A DNA stretch of 64,000 nt from Paracoccus wurundjeri (GCF_030678915.1 NZ_JAUUTZ010000006.1:62001-126000); one strand, 5' to 3'. Positions 46,756 to 55,744 are shown, counted from the first letter of the stretch. Program-made: numbers and translations. The notes: a model not told the origin generated them from the sequence alone.

Positions 46756-47841
46756 TTACTGAGGCAGCGATCCGGACAGACCTTCCACCAGCCAGTCCAT
46801 CCCGAAAATCTCGGGATCGGGCAGAACCTCGCCCTCGGCCACGCGTTCCGTCCCGCTCTGATCGTTCAGCGGGCCGGCAAAGACATGCACCTCGCCGCTG
46901 CGCAACGCCGCCTCGACCTCTTCGATCCGGCCCATCTGCTCTTCAGTCAGCGCGTCATTCCACGCCGCCACCGACACCATCCCCGAGGCCAGCCCGCCGC
47001 GTTCGTCATAGCCGGTAAACTCGCCGTCGAGCGACTTGCCGACTGCCTCGACGAAATACGAATTCCAATCCGTCACCACGGAACCCAGAACCGCGTCTGG
47101 CCCATGCGCGCTCATATCCGAGCCGGTATTGACCACATAGACACCCTCGGCCTGCGCCACATTGACCACCGATGGCGTGTCCTGATGCAGCGAGAACACC
47201 ACATCCGCCCCCTGCGAGATCAGTGCCCGGGCAGCCTCTTGTTCGCGGGCCGGATCGAACCAGGTATTCACCCAGACGATGCGGATATTGACGTCGGGGT
47301 TTTCCTTCCGCGCGGCCAGCGCAATGGAATTGACCTCGGCGATCACCTCGGGAATTGCGAAGGCCGCAACGATGCCGATTGTGTTGCTTTCGGTCACCAT
47401 GCCCGCCGCCATCCCGGTCAGATAAAACCCTTCATAGCTGCGCGCGGTGAAGGTCCCCAAATTCTCGGTCTGACGAAAGCCGCTGGCATGGATGAAATCC
47501 ACATCCGGGCTGCGCTGCGCCAGCCGCAGACCGTCGTTCATGTAACCGAACGACCCAAGTACGACGAATTTCGCCCCATCGGCCACAAGCTGGTTCATCA
47601 CGCGCCCCGCATCGGGCCCTTCGGGGATATTCTCGACCACCCGGGTGGTTACGCGGTCGCCATAGGCTTCCTCGACGGCCTCGCGGGCCAGATCAAGCTG
47701 CTTGGCCCAGCCGACATCCGCAACCGGCGTCGGATAGATCAACCCGATCATGACGGGTTCGGCGGTGACAGCCATCCCGGTCAATGGCAACGCCATGCAT
47801 GCCGCCGCAATCCAGCTTGTCATTCTATGTTTCATTGACAT
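46756..47841 (-). CDS. BMP-family ABC transporter substrate-binding protein
   Basis: A periplasmic binding protein, 361 residues, with a signal peptide (cleavage near MAVTA-EP). The PnrA/BMP fold is shown by VMIGLIYPTPVADVGWAKQL, FVVLGSFGYMN, NTWFDPAREQEAARALISQG and GADVVFSLHQDT. Known members bind purine nucleosides or related bases, so a purine-like ligand is inferred. A good AGGAG lies eight bases before the ATG. It is followed by the acylphosphatase-like gene and preceded by two permeases and an ATPase. Confidence 0.9.
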   Translation of the reverse strand: MSMKHRMTSWIAAACMALPLTGMAVTAEPVMIGLIYPTPVADVGWAKQLDLAREAVEEAYGDRVTTRVVENIPEGPDAGRVMNQLVADGAKFVVLGSFGYMNDGLRLAQRSPDVDFIHASGFRQTENLGTFTARSYEGFYLTGMAAGMVTESNTIGIVAAFAIPEVIAEVNSIALAARKENPDVNIRIVWVNTWFDPAREQEAARALISQGADVVFSLHQDTPSVVNVAQAEGVYVVNTGSDMSAHGPDAVLGSVVTDWNSYFVEAVGKSLDGEFTGYDERGGLASGMVSVAAWNDALTEEQMGRIEEVEAALRSGEVHVFAGPLNDQSGTERVAEGEVLPDPEIFGMDWLVEGLSGSLPQ

Positions 47842-47868
47842 CGTTCTTTCTCCTGTTGGCATGACCGC

Positions 47869-48792
47869 TCAGGCGGTGCTGTTATAGGTACGGCCCAGTG
47901 AGGCCGGGGAATTCAGGCGCATCTTGCGGCTGTCCATCGACAGGATCGAAATGGCGATGATCGTGGCGATATAGGGAATGCTGGTCAGCAGTTGCGACGG
48001 CACCGAGATACCCATCCCCTGCACCAGCAATTCGGCAATCGTGGCCAGCCCGAACAGATAGGCGCCGATCACCAGCCGATCCACGCGCCATGTCGCAAAG
48101 ACTACCAGTGCCACCACGATCCAGCCTCGCCCCGCGATCAGCCCATCCGACCACAGCGTGGCTGATACGGTGGCGATGAAGGCTCCGGCCAGCCCGGCCA
48201 TGAAGCCGCCGACCATGATCGCCAGAAACCGGGTCATCAACACGCTGTAGCCGATGGCATGAGCCGATTCCGGAGATTCGCCCACGGCGCGGATCACCAG
48301 TCCGATCCTGGTGCTGCGCAGCATCCACCACAGCCCGACAGCCAGCAGCGGCGCCAGATAAACCAGCAGCGAATGATTAAACAGACCCGGTCCGATAATC
48401 GGGATCTCGGACAGGACCGGGATCGGCATCCGCTTCATCGGCGCGACCGTCATGCCCTCGTAAGATTTGCCAATCAGCCCAGAAAGGCCCAGACCAAGAA
48501 TGCCGACCGCGATACCGGTCGCGACCTGATTTCCCAGCGCGAGCAACACCACCCCCGCAAACAGAACCGACAGCGCGACTCCTGCCGTGCCCCCTGCCCC
48601 CAATGCCAGCCAATGGCTGCCCGTCGCCATGATCGTCGCGAAACCGACCACCGCACCTAGCGCCATCATCCCCTCGATGCTGAGATTGAGGATACCCGAG
48701 CGCTCAACGATCAGCTCTCCTATCGCTGCCAGCAACAGGGGTGTCGCGGCCAGCAATGTGCCCGACAGCAGAAAAGCCAGCGTCGTTCCCAT
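47869..48792 (-). CDS. BMP-type ABC transporter permease (second subunit)
   Basis: A 307-residue inner-membrane permease of the ribose/nucleoside importer class (BPD_transp_2 family). PLLLAAIGELIVERSGILNLSIEGMM is the family signature. About 8-9 membrane segments. The ATG shares a base with the stop of the upstream permease (TGATG). It pairs with that protein as the heterodimeric channel, as in NupP/NupQ. Confidence 0.92.
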   Translation of the reverse strand: MGTTLAFLLSGTLLAATPLLLAAIGELIVERSGILNLSIEGMMALGAVVGFATIMATGSHWLALGAGGTAGVALSVLFAGVVLLALGNQVATGIAVGILGLGLSGLIGKSYEGMTVAPMKRMPIPVLSEIPIIGPGLFNHSLLVYLAPLLAVGLWWMLRSTRIGLVIRAVGESPESAHAIGYSVLMTRFLAIMVGGFMAGLAGAFIATVSATLWSDGLIAGRGWIVVALVVFATWRVDRLVIGAYLFGLATIAELLVQGMGISVPSQLLTSIPYIATIIAISILSMDSRKMRLNSPASLGRTYNSTA

Positions 48793-49883
48793 CAGTTCAC
48801 CCCCTGTTGCGTAATGTCGCGCCGCCACCGCACGCGGTAATCGATGAACAGCCGCGCCGCGATATAGCTTACCAGCAGCACCCCCTGCAGCGAGGTATTC
48901 ACCGCATAAGGCACCCCGGCCGAGGCTTGCGCCATATCGCCGCCGACATAGATCACCGCCATGAAGAAGGCGGCGAACAGGATGCCGATGGCATTCAATC
49001 CGCCCAGAAACGCCACGATGATCGCCGCAAAGCCGTAGCCTGGCGACACCACCCGCTGCAACTGTCCCAGCGGACCGCCCACCTCGAACACTCCCGCCAG
49101 ACCTGCCGCCGCCCCGCCGATGCACAGGCTCAGCCAGACTGCGCGTTTCTCGCGGAAGCCTGCATAGCGGGCCGCATCCGGAGCCACGCCCCCGACCTGC
49201 AGTTTATAACCGGTCATGCTGCGCTCGGCGAATATCCATGCGGCGACGGTGGCCAGTAGCGCCACGATGATCGAAACATTTGTCCGACCCATCCCGAACA
49301 GCGATGGCAGCATCGCTACCGGCGGAAACGGCGCGGATTGCGGAAAATTAAACCCATAAGGATCGCGCAGTGGTCCCGACACCAGATAATACAGCAGTTG
49401 CAGCGCAATGCTGTTCAACATCAATGTCACCAGAATCTCGTTGGCATTAAACCGCGTGCGCAGAAACGCCGCCAGCGCCGCCCAGCCCATGCCGAACAAC
49501 ATGCCGCACAGCGCCATGGCGGGCAGCATCATCGGGTTCACGCTGTCATTGAACCACAAGGGCAGCAGGCTGCCGCCGATCGCGCCCAGCAGCAGCTGCC
49601 CCTCGGCGCCGATATTCCAGACCTTGGCGCGAAAACCGATCGCCAGCCCCTGCGCTATGATCAGCAGGGGCGCCATCTTCAGCAGCACCTCGCTGAGATT
49701 ATAAAGGCTGGACAGCGGCGCGATATACAGCTGCCAGATCGCGCGTGACGGCGCGACACCCTGCGACGACATCAGAATGACCGCCGCGGCTACTGTCGTG
49801 ACCACCGCAATCAGCGGCGCCAGCAGGGCGCGGGGGCCGGTCCTGCCGATCCTCGGCTCGGCGATCCAGGGAAGCCGTATCAT
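48792..49883 (-). CDS. BMP-type ABC transporter permease (first subunit)
   Basis: A 363-residue permease. LKMAPLLIIAQGLAIGFRAKVWNIGAEGQLLLG is the matching signature for the larger partner; FNANEILVTLMLNSIALQLL and GVAPDAARYAGF are typical of nucleoside importers. About 9-10 membrane segments. Start overlaps the ATPase stop (ATGA). Confidence 0.93.
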   Translation of the reverse strand: MIRLPWIAEPRIGRTGPRALLAPLIAVVTTVAAAVILMSSQGVAPSRAIWQLYIAPLSSLYNLSEVLLKMAPLLIIAQGLAIGFRAKVWNIGAEGQLLLGAIGGSLLPLWFNDSVNPMMLPAMALCGMLFGMGWAALAAFLRTRFNANEILVTLMLNSIALQLLYYLVSGPLRDPYGFNFPQSAPFPPVAMLPSLFGMGRTNVSIIVALLATVAAWIFAERSMTGYKLQVGGVAPDAARYAGFREKRAVWLSLCIGGAAAGLAGVFEVGGPLGQLQRVVSPGYGFAAIIVAFLGGLNAIGILFAAFFMAVIYVGGDMAQASAGVPYAVNTSLQGVLLVSYIAARLFIDYRVRWRRDITQQGVN

Positions 49884-51460
49884 GCCCTGATCCTTGTCTC
49901 GGTTGCGTCACGCGACAGGAAGCCCCCGGTCATGTAATCACCGATAGCCGAAACCGTGGCCGCGGACCGGTCAAGCGCCTCCGACAATCGGCCTCGGAAC
50001 AGCACGTGAATTCGGTCGCTGACTTCAAACAATTCGTCCAGTTCCTCGCTGATGACCAGAATGCCGACGCCCGAATCGCGCAAATCGATCAATTGCTGGC
50101 GGATCAACGCGGCAGCGCCCACATCGACGCCCCATGTCGGCTGCGCGACCACGAGAACCTGCGGCTTCAGCCGGATTTCGCGGCCCATGATGAATTTCTG
50201 CAGATTGCCGCCCGACAGGCTGCGCGCCTCGGCCTCCGGGCCGGTGCAGCGCACGCCCATTTCACGGATGCAGGTTTCGGCGAAGGCGCGCATCCGCGAC
50301 CGCTCGATCAATCCGCGACGCACCATGCCCTGCGCATGGCCGGTTAGCAGCGCGTTTTCCGCCAGCGTCATTTCGGGGACAGAGCCGCGACCGTTGCGAT
50401 CTTCGGGCACGAAGGCCAGCCCCAGCCTGCGACGGCGGCCGGCATCCATATCGCCGCAAGCGCTGCCCGATACCCGGACCAGATCACGACGGCGCCGATC
50501 CAGAAGCATCTCACCCGACAAAAGCGCCGCCAGTTCCTTCTGGCCATTGCCTGAAATCCCCGCGATGCCGACGATCTCACCGGAATACAACCGCAGGTCC
50601 AGATCATGCAGGCCAACACCGAAGGGATCGTCGGACGGCTGCGACAACCGCGACAGTTCCAGCACCGGATCCTGCCCCGGCCTGGGCGCCGAGCGTTTTG
50701 GATGCGGGATTTCCCGCCCGATCATCAGATGCGCCAGTTCCGATGCGCTGGCCCGGCGCGGATCCACCGTCGCCACGACCTCGCCCGAGCGCATCACCGT
50801 GGCGCTGTGGCACAGGCTGCGGATCTCTTCCAGCTTATGGCTGATGAACAATACGGCGCAGCCTTGCGCGGCCAGTTCGCCGATAGTCTCGAACAGCGCC
50901 GGAATCCCACTTGGCGGTAGAACCGAGGTCGGCTCGTCCATGATGATCAGCCGGGGCTCCTGCAACAGGCAGCGGATGATCTCGACCCGTTGACGTTCCC
51001 CCACGGACAGCGAATGGACCAGCGAATCCGGGTTCACAGGCAGGGAAAACCGTTGCCCGATCTCGCGAATACGGTCCGTCAGTCGGGCCATGCTGTCAGG
51101 CACCGTCAATGAGATGTTTTCCGCCACGGTCAGCGATTCAAATAGCGAGAAGTGTTGAAAAACCATGCCGATACCAAGCTTGCGCGCCTGCGCGGGGCTG
51201 GTCAGCATGATAGTTTCGCCGTTCCAGCGCATCTCCCCCGCATCGGGAGGAAAGACGCCATAGATCATTTTCATCAGCGTGCTTTTGCCCGCGCCGTTTT
51301 CTCCCAGCACCGCATGGATTTCGCCCGGCCGGATGGTTAATGAGACATCGCGGTTCGCGACCACCGTCTGAAACGCCTTGGTCACGCCGCCAAGGTCCAG
51401 CAGCGGCGGACCCGCATCGATCGGCTCGGGGCGACAAGCGGCCATGGCGGCTATACCCAT
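49880..51460 (-). CDS. BMP-type ABC transporter ATPase (tandem NBD)
   Basis: A 526-residue ATPase with two nucleotide-binding domains, as in NupO and sugar importers. The first NBD is complete: LGENGAGKSTLMK, LSVGERQRVEI, LIIMDEPTS, FISHK. The second is degenerate in Walker A (GISGNGQKE) but keeps LSGGNLQKF, and reads VVAQPTWGVD at Walker B, the usual pattern in this class. GGGAG lies seven bases before the ATG. It follows the reductase gene by 55 bp, most likely in the same operon. Confidence 0.94.
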   Translation of the reverse strand: MGIAAMAACRPEPIDAGPPLLDLGGVTKAFQTVVANRDVSLTIRPGEIHAVLGENGAGKSTLMKMIYGVFPPDAGEMRWNGETIMLTSPAQARKLGIGMVFQHFSLFESLTVAENISLTVPDSMARLTDRIREIGQRFSLPVNPDSLVHSLSVGERQRVEIIRCLLQEPRLIIMDEPTSVLPPSGIPALFETIGELAAQGCAVLFISHKLEEIRSLCHSATVMRSGEVVATVDPRRASASELAHLMIGREIPHPKRSAPRPGQDPVLELSRLSQPSDDPFGVGLHDLDLRLYSGEIVGIAGISGNGQKELAALLSGEMLLDRRRRDLVRVSGSACGDMDAGRRRRLGLAFVPEDRNGRGSVPEMTLAENALLTGHAQGMVRRGLIERSRMRAFAETCIREMGVRCTGPEAEARSLSGGNLQKFIMGREIRLKPQVLVVAQPTWGVDVGAAALIRQQLIDLRDSGVGILVISEELDELFEVSDRIHVLFRGRLSEALDRSAATVSAIGDYMTGGFLSRDATETRIRA

Positions 51461-51515
51461 ATGTTATCTCCCTGTTATGTCTCCGAGGCTGACAGGCACC
51501 CTGCCCGCTGCCCGG

Positions 51516-52484
51516 TTAGATGTTCAGCACCAGCAGCCGGGACTTGCAGCGAGAGACGCAGGGCATGATCAGCCTGCCGCCTTCTTGTTCGTCCGGGCTG
51601 AGGTAAAGGTCATTATGTTCCGGTTCTCCCTCGATCACCTCGGTGATGCAGGTGCCGCAAACGCCCTGTTCGCAACTGGTCTTGATCTCGATCCCCGCCT
51701 CGCGGATCACCTCGATAATGGTGTGATCCGAGGGTACCACAAGCTCGATACCGCTTTTTGCCAGCCGCAGCACAAATTCGCCTTCACCCGGCGTCAGAAC
51801 CGGCACTTCTGCTGAAAAATGTTCCAGAATGATCGCGTCGGCAGGCCAGCCGGTCGCCTCGGCGCAATAAAGCACGACATCCATGAAGGGATTGGGCCCG
51901 CACAGGTAAACCGAATGGCCGCCGTCGCGCAGGATTTCCTGCAATACTTCGGTCAGCAATGGTGGCACCAGCCCAAAGTGATAAGCGACGCGATCCGACC
52001 ATTCGCTTTCAAGGATCAGGTCGCGAAAGGCGATCTCGCTGTTGGTGCGTGCGAAATAGTGCAGCTCGAAATCATCGCCTTGCGCAGCCAGCACCTGCGC
52101 CATGCTCAGCAGCGGCGTCACCCCGATCCCGCCCGCCAGCAGCAGGCGCCGCCCACCCTCGCCCGGACGCAGAGAAAAATTGTTGCGCGGTGTGGTGATG
52201 CGGACAGTGCCGCCCTCTTTCAGATGCGTATGCATCGCGCTGGAACCGCCGCGTCCGTTCAACTCGCGCTTGACCCCGATCAGGTAACGGCTCCGATCCG
52301 ACGGATCATTGACCAGCGAATATTGCCGTACAACGCCTGGAAAGGGCGAAACCGAGATATGCGCCCCGGCCTGAAACGACGGCAGGGGCTGGCCATTCAA
52401 TGCCTCGAATTCAAAGCTGCGGATTTCCGATGTCTCGGATCGGATCTTGCGGATGCGGACATCGAATTCACTGTCAGTCGACAT
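51516..52484 (-). CDS. Flavin/[2Fe-2S] oxidoreductase, reductase of a Rieske oxygenase (PDR/VanB type)
   Basis: A 322-residue class IA reductase: flavin-binding RQYSLVNDP (about 54-62), NAD(P)H-binding GGIGVTPLLSMAQVL, and a C-terminal plant-type ferredoxin with CEQGVCGTC and a fourth Cys in IMPCVSRC. It passes electrons from NAD(P)H to the oxygenase. Unlike NdmD of P. putida it has no N-terminal Rieske domain; that is a separate gene here. Start shares a base with the GST stop (TGATG). Confidence 0.92.
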   Translation of the reverse strand: MSTDSEFDVRIRKIRSETSEIRSFEFEALNGQPLPSFQAGAHISVSPFPGVVRQYSLVNDPSDRSRYLIGVKRELNGRGGSSAMHTHLKEGGTVRITTPRNNFSLRPGEGGRRLLLAGGIGVTPLLSMAQVLAAQGDDFELHYFARTNSEIAFRDLILESEWSDRVAYHFGLVPPLLTEVLQEILRDGGHSVYLCGPNPFMDVVLYCAEATGWPADAIILEHFSAEVPVLTPGEGEFVLRLAKSGIELVVPSDHTIIEVIREAGIEIKTSCEQGVCGTCITEVIEGEPEHNDLYLSPDEQEGGRLIMPCVSRCKSRLLVLNI

Positions 52485-53113
52485 CACACATACTCGGAGA
52501 TGCCAGACATGGCATGAAAACCGGGCAATTTCCGGAATTCACGCAGCCAGTTCCGGATTGCCGGATATTCCTCGTGCCCGATACCGCCATCGCCCGACAG
52601 CGCGACATATGGGAAACACGCCAGATCGGCGACGGTGGGATGATCGCCCATGATCCATGTGCCGCCGTCGATCTCTCGATGGGTCAGATGATCGTCCAGA
52701 ACCCGGAACGCCGAGCGCGCCGATTTGCGCGCGGCTTCGATATCCAGATCATAGCTCATCACGTCATGCAACCGCGCGCTTGATGCCGCCATCAACTCTC
52801 CGCCCGCGAACATCAGCCACATCATCACCGGGCCGAAACTGGCCGGATCGCGGGGCAGCCATGTGCCGTCACCGTCGTATTTATTCGCCAGATGGCACAG
52901 GATCGCCTGCGCATCGCGCAAGACCAGCCCGTTATCCTCCAGCACCGGCAATTGCCCCAACGGGTTGATCGCCAGAAAACCGGGCGTCTTGTGCTGACGA
53001 CCCGGATAGAAATCCACCTGCCGGCGTTCATATTCCAGACCCAGAAACCCCAACATCAGCCGGACTTTGTAACAACTGCCCGAAAGCGAATAGTCGTAAA
53101 GCGTGATCTTCAT
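52484..53113 (-). CDS. Glutathione S-transferase family protein (NdmE-like partner)
   Basis: A 209-residue GST fold. N-terminal thioredoxin domain: MKITLYDYSLSGSCYKVRL with a Ser/Cys at the glutathione site, NPLGQLPVLEDNG, then the QAILCHLANKY loop (a usual SxAI is AQAI). The C-terminal helical domain has WIMGDHPTVADLACFPYV. In the methylxanthine N7-demethylase complex a GST homologue (NdmE) is a structural subunit, and the position between oxygenase and reductase suggests the same here. 3 bp after the oxygenase stop. Confidence 0.9.
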   Translation of the reverse strand: MKITLYDYSLSGSCYKVRLMLGFLGLEYERRQVDFYPGRQHKTPGFLAINPLGQLPVLEDNGLVLRDAQAILCHLANKYDGDGTWLPRDPASFGPVMMWLMFAGGELMAASSARLHDVMSYDLDIEAARKSARSAFRVLDDHLTHREIDGGTWIMGDHPTVADLACFPYVALSGDGGIGHEEYPAIRNWLREFRKLPGFHAMSGISEYV

Positions 53114-53116
53114 GAG

Positions 53117-53992
53117 TCAGGCTGCCTGCTTTTCATAAATGCCGAAACGAATATCCATCGCCTTCAACCAGCGGCGAAACGCGATCGAGCTGGCATCCGC
53201 ACGAGTCGGCAATTCATAGGTCGGATCCAGCGGCAGCAGCGCCGGGCGCTGGTTTTCCAGGATTACCCGATCCTGCAGGAAGATCGATTGCTGGAAATCG
53301 GCAATATCGGCGGCAGTGTTCTCGTTATCCACGATGGCCATCGGCATATAGGCCAGGCAGCGCGTCTCGGTCAGCGGTTGGATGAAAACGCAGATCGCAT
53401 CGTTGCGGTCGGAATCCTCACTGATATTCTTGTACAGCATGACGCTGAACGGCGACATCACGCGGTAAAGATAGCGTGTCATCTGCCCGCCCTTCACCGC
53501 CTTTGACGCGGCGGGCTGGAAGAAGGTGCAATCCACCGCCCAGATCTCGTCCACATCCTTGCGATGTTCGGTCCGATAGGCCAGCACTTCGGTCTTGTCG
53601 GTTGCACCTAGCGTATCGACATGGATGAAGGAGAAATGCGCCATGTCCAGAAAGTTCTCGACCAGCCGATAGGGGCTGGTGTTCACACCCACATTGCCGC
53701 AGCCAACGACAACGCGGTCGGCTTCATCGAACTCGTGGATCTCGGGCAAGGGCCGCGTGGGATCGCCCAGAGTGGTGAAAATGCAGGTATAGCGCGTCTG
53801 GATCGGCAATTCGCGCCCTTCAGAGCCGTCTTCGCCGATCTCGGAAATACGATAGCTATCTTCGCCCGTTCGGGTGATGCGGATCGGCTGACCCAGAATC
53901 ATCGTGTCGTGGCTGGCGCCGGGCGCGATCTGGCCCAGCCAGCCGGCTGCGATCCATTCGTTACGGGCAACCGGATCGGTCGTCGCAGTCAT
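53117..53992 (-). CDS. Rieske-less non-heme iron oxygenase catalytic subunit (NdmC-like)
   Basis: A 291-residue protein of the ring-hydroxylating/VanA-type oxygenase family. Iron ligands are visible: H119 and H124 in ENFLDMAHFSFIHVDTLG (with D116 as bridging acid) and probable D241 in LQDRVILENQR. The N-terminus (NEWIAAGWLGQIAPG, LGQPIRITR) and YTCIFTTLGDPTRPLPEI match the flanks of a Rieske domain, but the CxH and CxxH loops are absent. It therefore needs an external Rieske donor, as NdmC does. GGAGGG precedes the ATG; 16 bp from the Rieske gene. Confidence 0.88.
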   Translation of the reverse strand: MTATTDPVARNEWIAAGWLGQIAPGASHDTMILGQPIRITRTGEDSYRISEIGEDGSEGRELPIQTRYTCIFTTLGDPTRPLPEIHEFDEADRVVVGCGNVGVNTSPYRLVENFLDMAHFSFIHVDTLGATDKTEVLAYRTEHRKDVDEIWAVDCTFFQPAASKAVKGGQMTRYLYRVMSPFSVMLYKNISEDSDRNDAICVFIQPLTETRCLAYMPMAIVDNENTAADIADFQQSIFLQDRVILENQRPALLPLDPTYELPTRADASSIAFRRWLKAMDIRFGIYEKQAA

Positions 53993-54008
53993 GGCATTTC
54001 CCTCCGTG

Positions 54009-54671
54009 TCAGTTGTTTTCGATACGGGCGCGCAATTGCACCACCTGCCGCGCCAACCCATGTCGCCCTTCGGCAGATACCGCCGGGCCGCGCGCGACGA
54101 AATGCACCCCGGTCGAACCGGCATCGACAGGCTGGAATGCCGCCGCCAGCGTCGTCCCGTCCGGCAATTCCAGCGTGACCACATCGCCATCACTCAGCGC
54201 CCCGTTCCACCCGACCAGATCGTCCATCACGGCCTTGCGGGCATCCTGAACCGCATAGTTCAGAAAGATGCTTCGAACCGCTTCCCAGCCGTCATCGGCG
54301 CCCAGATCGGGCAGCCTGGCATGCGGATCTTCCGCCAGATTGGTCCAGATCAGCCCGTAACGGCTTTCCACCGCGTGACGTTGCGCGCAGATCGTCTTGG
54401 GCGGGGTCAGGTCGGGATGCGCCGGGATCACCTTGCATTGCCCGTCTGGTCCGTAACCCCAACCGTGATAGATGCAGCGAAGCTTCTCGCCCTCGACAAA
54501 GCCCAGGCTTAGCCGCATGCCGCGATGCGGGCAGCGATCCTCCCATGCGTTCACCTCGCCCGAGGCGCTGCGCCACAAGGCCAGGGCATAATCGTTCACG
54601 ATGACAGGGTTGCTGGATGAGGCGCGGATCTGGCTGTCCAGAGCCACCGCGTTCCACTGGTCGGGGGCCAT
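54009..54671 (-). CDS. Stand-alone Rieske [2Fe-2S] protein of the oxygenase system
   Basis: A 220-residue protein. The Rieske domain covers 1-115: QWNAVALDSQI, DRCPHRGMRLSLG (C47, H49) and CIYHGWGYG (C66, H69), then ESRYGLIWTNL. The C-terminal 100 residues (FLNYAVQDARKAV, VVTLELPDGTTLAAAFQPV) are not the usual catalytic domain and I do not recognise them. It should pass electrons from the reductase to the Rieske-less oxygenase encoded next. First gene of the operon; GGAG seven bases before the ATG; divergent from the LysR gene. Confidence 0.88.
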   Translation of the reverse strand: MAPDQWNAVALDSQIRASSSNPVIVNDYALALWRSASGEVNAWEDRCPHRGMRLSLGFVEGEKLRCIYHGWGYGPDGQCKVIPAHPDLTPPKTICAQRHAVESRYGLIWTNLAEDPHARLPDLGADDGWEAVRSIFLNYAVQDARKAVMDDLVGWNGALSDGDVVTLELPDGTTLAAAFQPVDAGSTGVHFVARGPAVSAEGRHGLARQVVQLRARIENN

Positions 54672-54746
54672 TCATAATCTCCGTTGCACTGGGCTGCGTC
54701 AATTACCGCCCAACTTACGAAGGCTTGCGGCACCGTGCATAGACAG

Positions 54747-54778
54747 TTATTTTGAAATAAGCGTTCAAGAATGTTGAA
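54747..54778. promoter_or_regulatory. Candidate LysR operators in the divergent promoter region
   Basis: Two inverted repeats lie side by side: TTATTT-TG-AAATAA (54747-54760) and TTCAA-GAATG-TTGAA (54764-54778, a T-N11-A type site). They lie between the Rieske gene start (54671) and the LysR start (54784), the usual place for autoregulation plus activation of the divergent operon. Confidence 0.6.
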
Positions 54779-54783
54779 CAATT

Positions 54784-55725
54784 ATGAATCTTGAAGACAT
54801 CACGGTGTTTTTGCAGATCGCCGCCGCTGGTTCGCTGACCGGCGCGGCCCGGGTGCTGTATCGCCCCAAGGCGACGGTCAGCCATCAATTGCGCAGGCTG
54901 GAAGAGGAAATCGGCGCACCGCTGTTCATCCGCTCGGCCAACCGGCTGGTGCTGTCGGATGCAGGAACCGAGTTTCTGGAGCATGCGCGGGCGATCCGGC
55001 GGGCTTGCGAACGCGGGCTGGACAGCACAAGGGCCGGCCAGAAGAATGCGCAGGGTACGATGCGCATCGGTTCGACCGGGGAATTCGCCTCGAACCTGAT
55101 CGCGCCCCTGATTTTGCATTTCGCGCGCCATAATCCCGATCTGCGGCTGGACCTTACGGTAGTGCGCTCGGACCTGCTGCTAAGTTCGCGGGAAAGCTAT
55201 GATTGCCTGCTTTATCTGGGCGAACCATCGATGCCGCAGGTCGCCGATATGACCGGCCGCCTGCTGGGCCGGTTTTCATTCGGGCTATATTGCAGCCCCG
55301 GCTATCTGGCCCGTCACCCCGCGCCGCGGGAACCCGCAGAACTGCGCCAGCACGATCTGCTTGCCTATCACAACGCCGAAAACATCACCTTGTGGGAATT
55401 GCGTAACGGGGATGAGGAATACAGCCTCCCTCCCCATACCAAGCTGCTCAGCAATGATTACTGGGTGATCAAACTGTCGGCCATCCATAACCACGGCATC
55501 TGTTTCGTGCCGAAATTCTTCGCCCGGCTGGAGGTCGAACAGGGTCTGCTGGTCCCGGTGCTGCCCAACTGGTCCTCGCGCGAGGTTCCGCTTTATGCAC
55601 TGTTCGCCAGCCACCGGCTGCGCAACACGCAGATCGCCGATCTGATCAATTCCCTGACGCAGAATTTCGCAGACATGCAGACCTATCTTTATACCGCTTC
55701 GGCGAAGAAAGAGTTTTTCAGGTAA
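54784..55725 (+). CDS. LysR family transcriptional regulator
   Basis: A 313-residue regulator. N-terminal winged helix: FLQIAAAGSLTGAARVLYRP then KATVSHQLRRLEEEIGAPLF; C-terminal periplasmic-binding-like sensor domain from about 95. It probably activates the divergent oxygenase/transporter operon on sensing its substrate or a metabolite. No clear Shine-Dalgarno; the start overlaps the AT-rich operator zone. Confidence 0.93.
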   Translation: MNLEDITVFLQIAAAGSLTGAARVLYRPKATVSHQLRRLEEEIGAPLFIRSANRLVLSDAGTEFLEHARAIRRACERGLDSTRAGQKNAQGTMRIGSTGEFASNLIAPLILHFARHNPDLRLDLTVVRSDLLLSSRESYDCLLYLGEPSMPQVADMTGRLLGRFSFGLYCSPGYLARHPAPREPAELRQHDLLAYHNAENITLWELRNGDEEYSLPPHTKLLSNDYWVIKLSAIHNHGICFVPKFFARLEVEQGLLVPVLPNWSSREVPLYALFASHRLRNTQIADLINSLTQNFADMQTYLYTASAKKEFFR

Positions 55726-55744
55726 TTATCCCACCGCTTGCAAC

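Noticed and set aside
46516..47838. 440-codon plus-strand ORF opposite the BMP binding-protein gene
   Set aside because: Antisense to a clear transporter gene; His/Arg-rich sequence with no recognisable domain.
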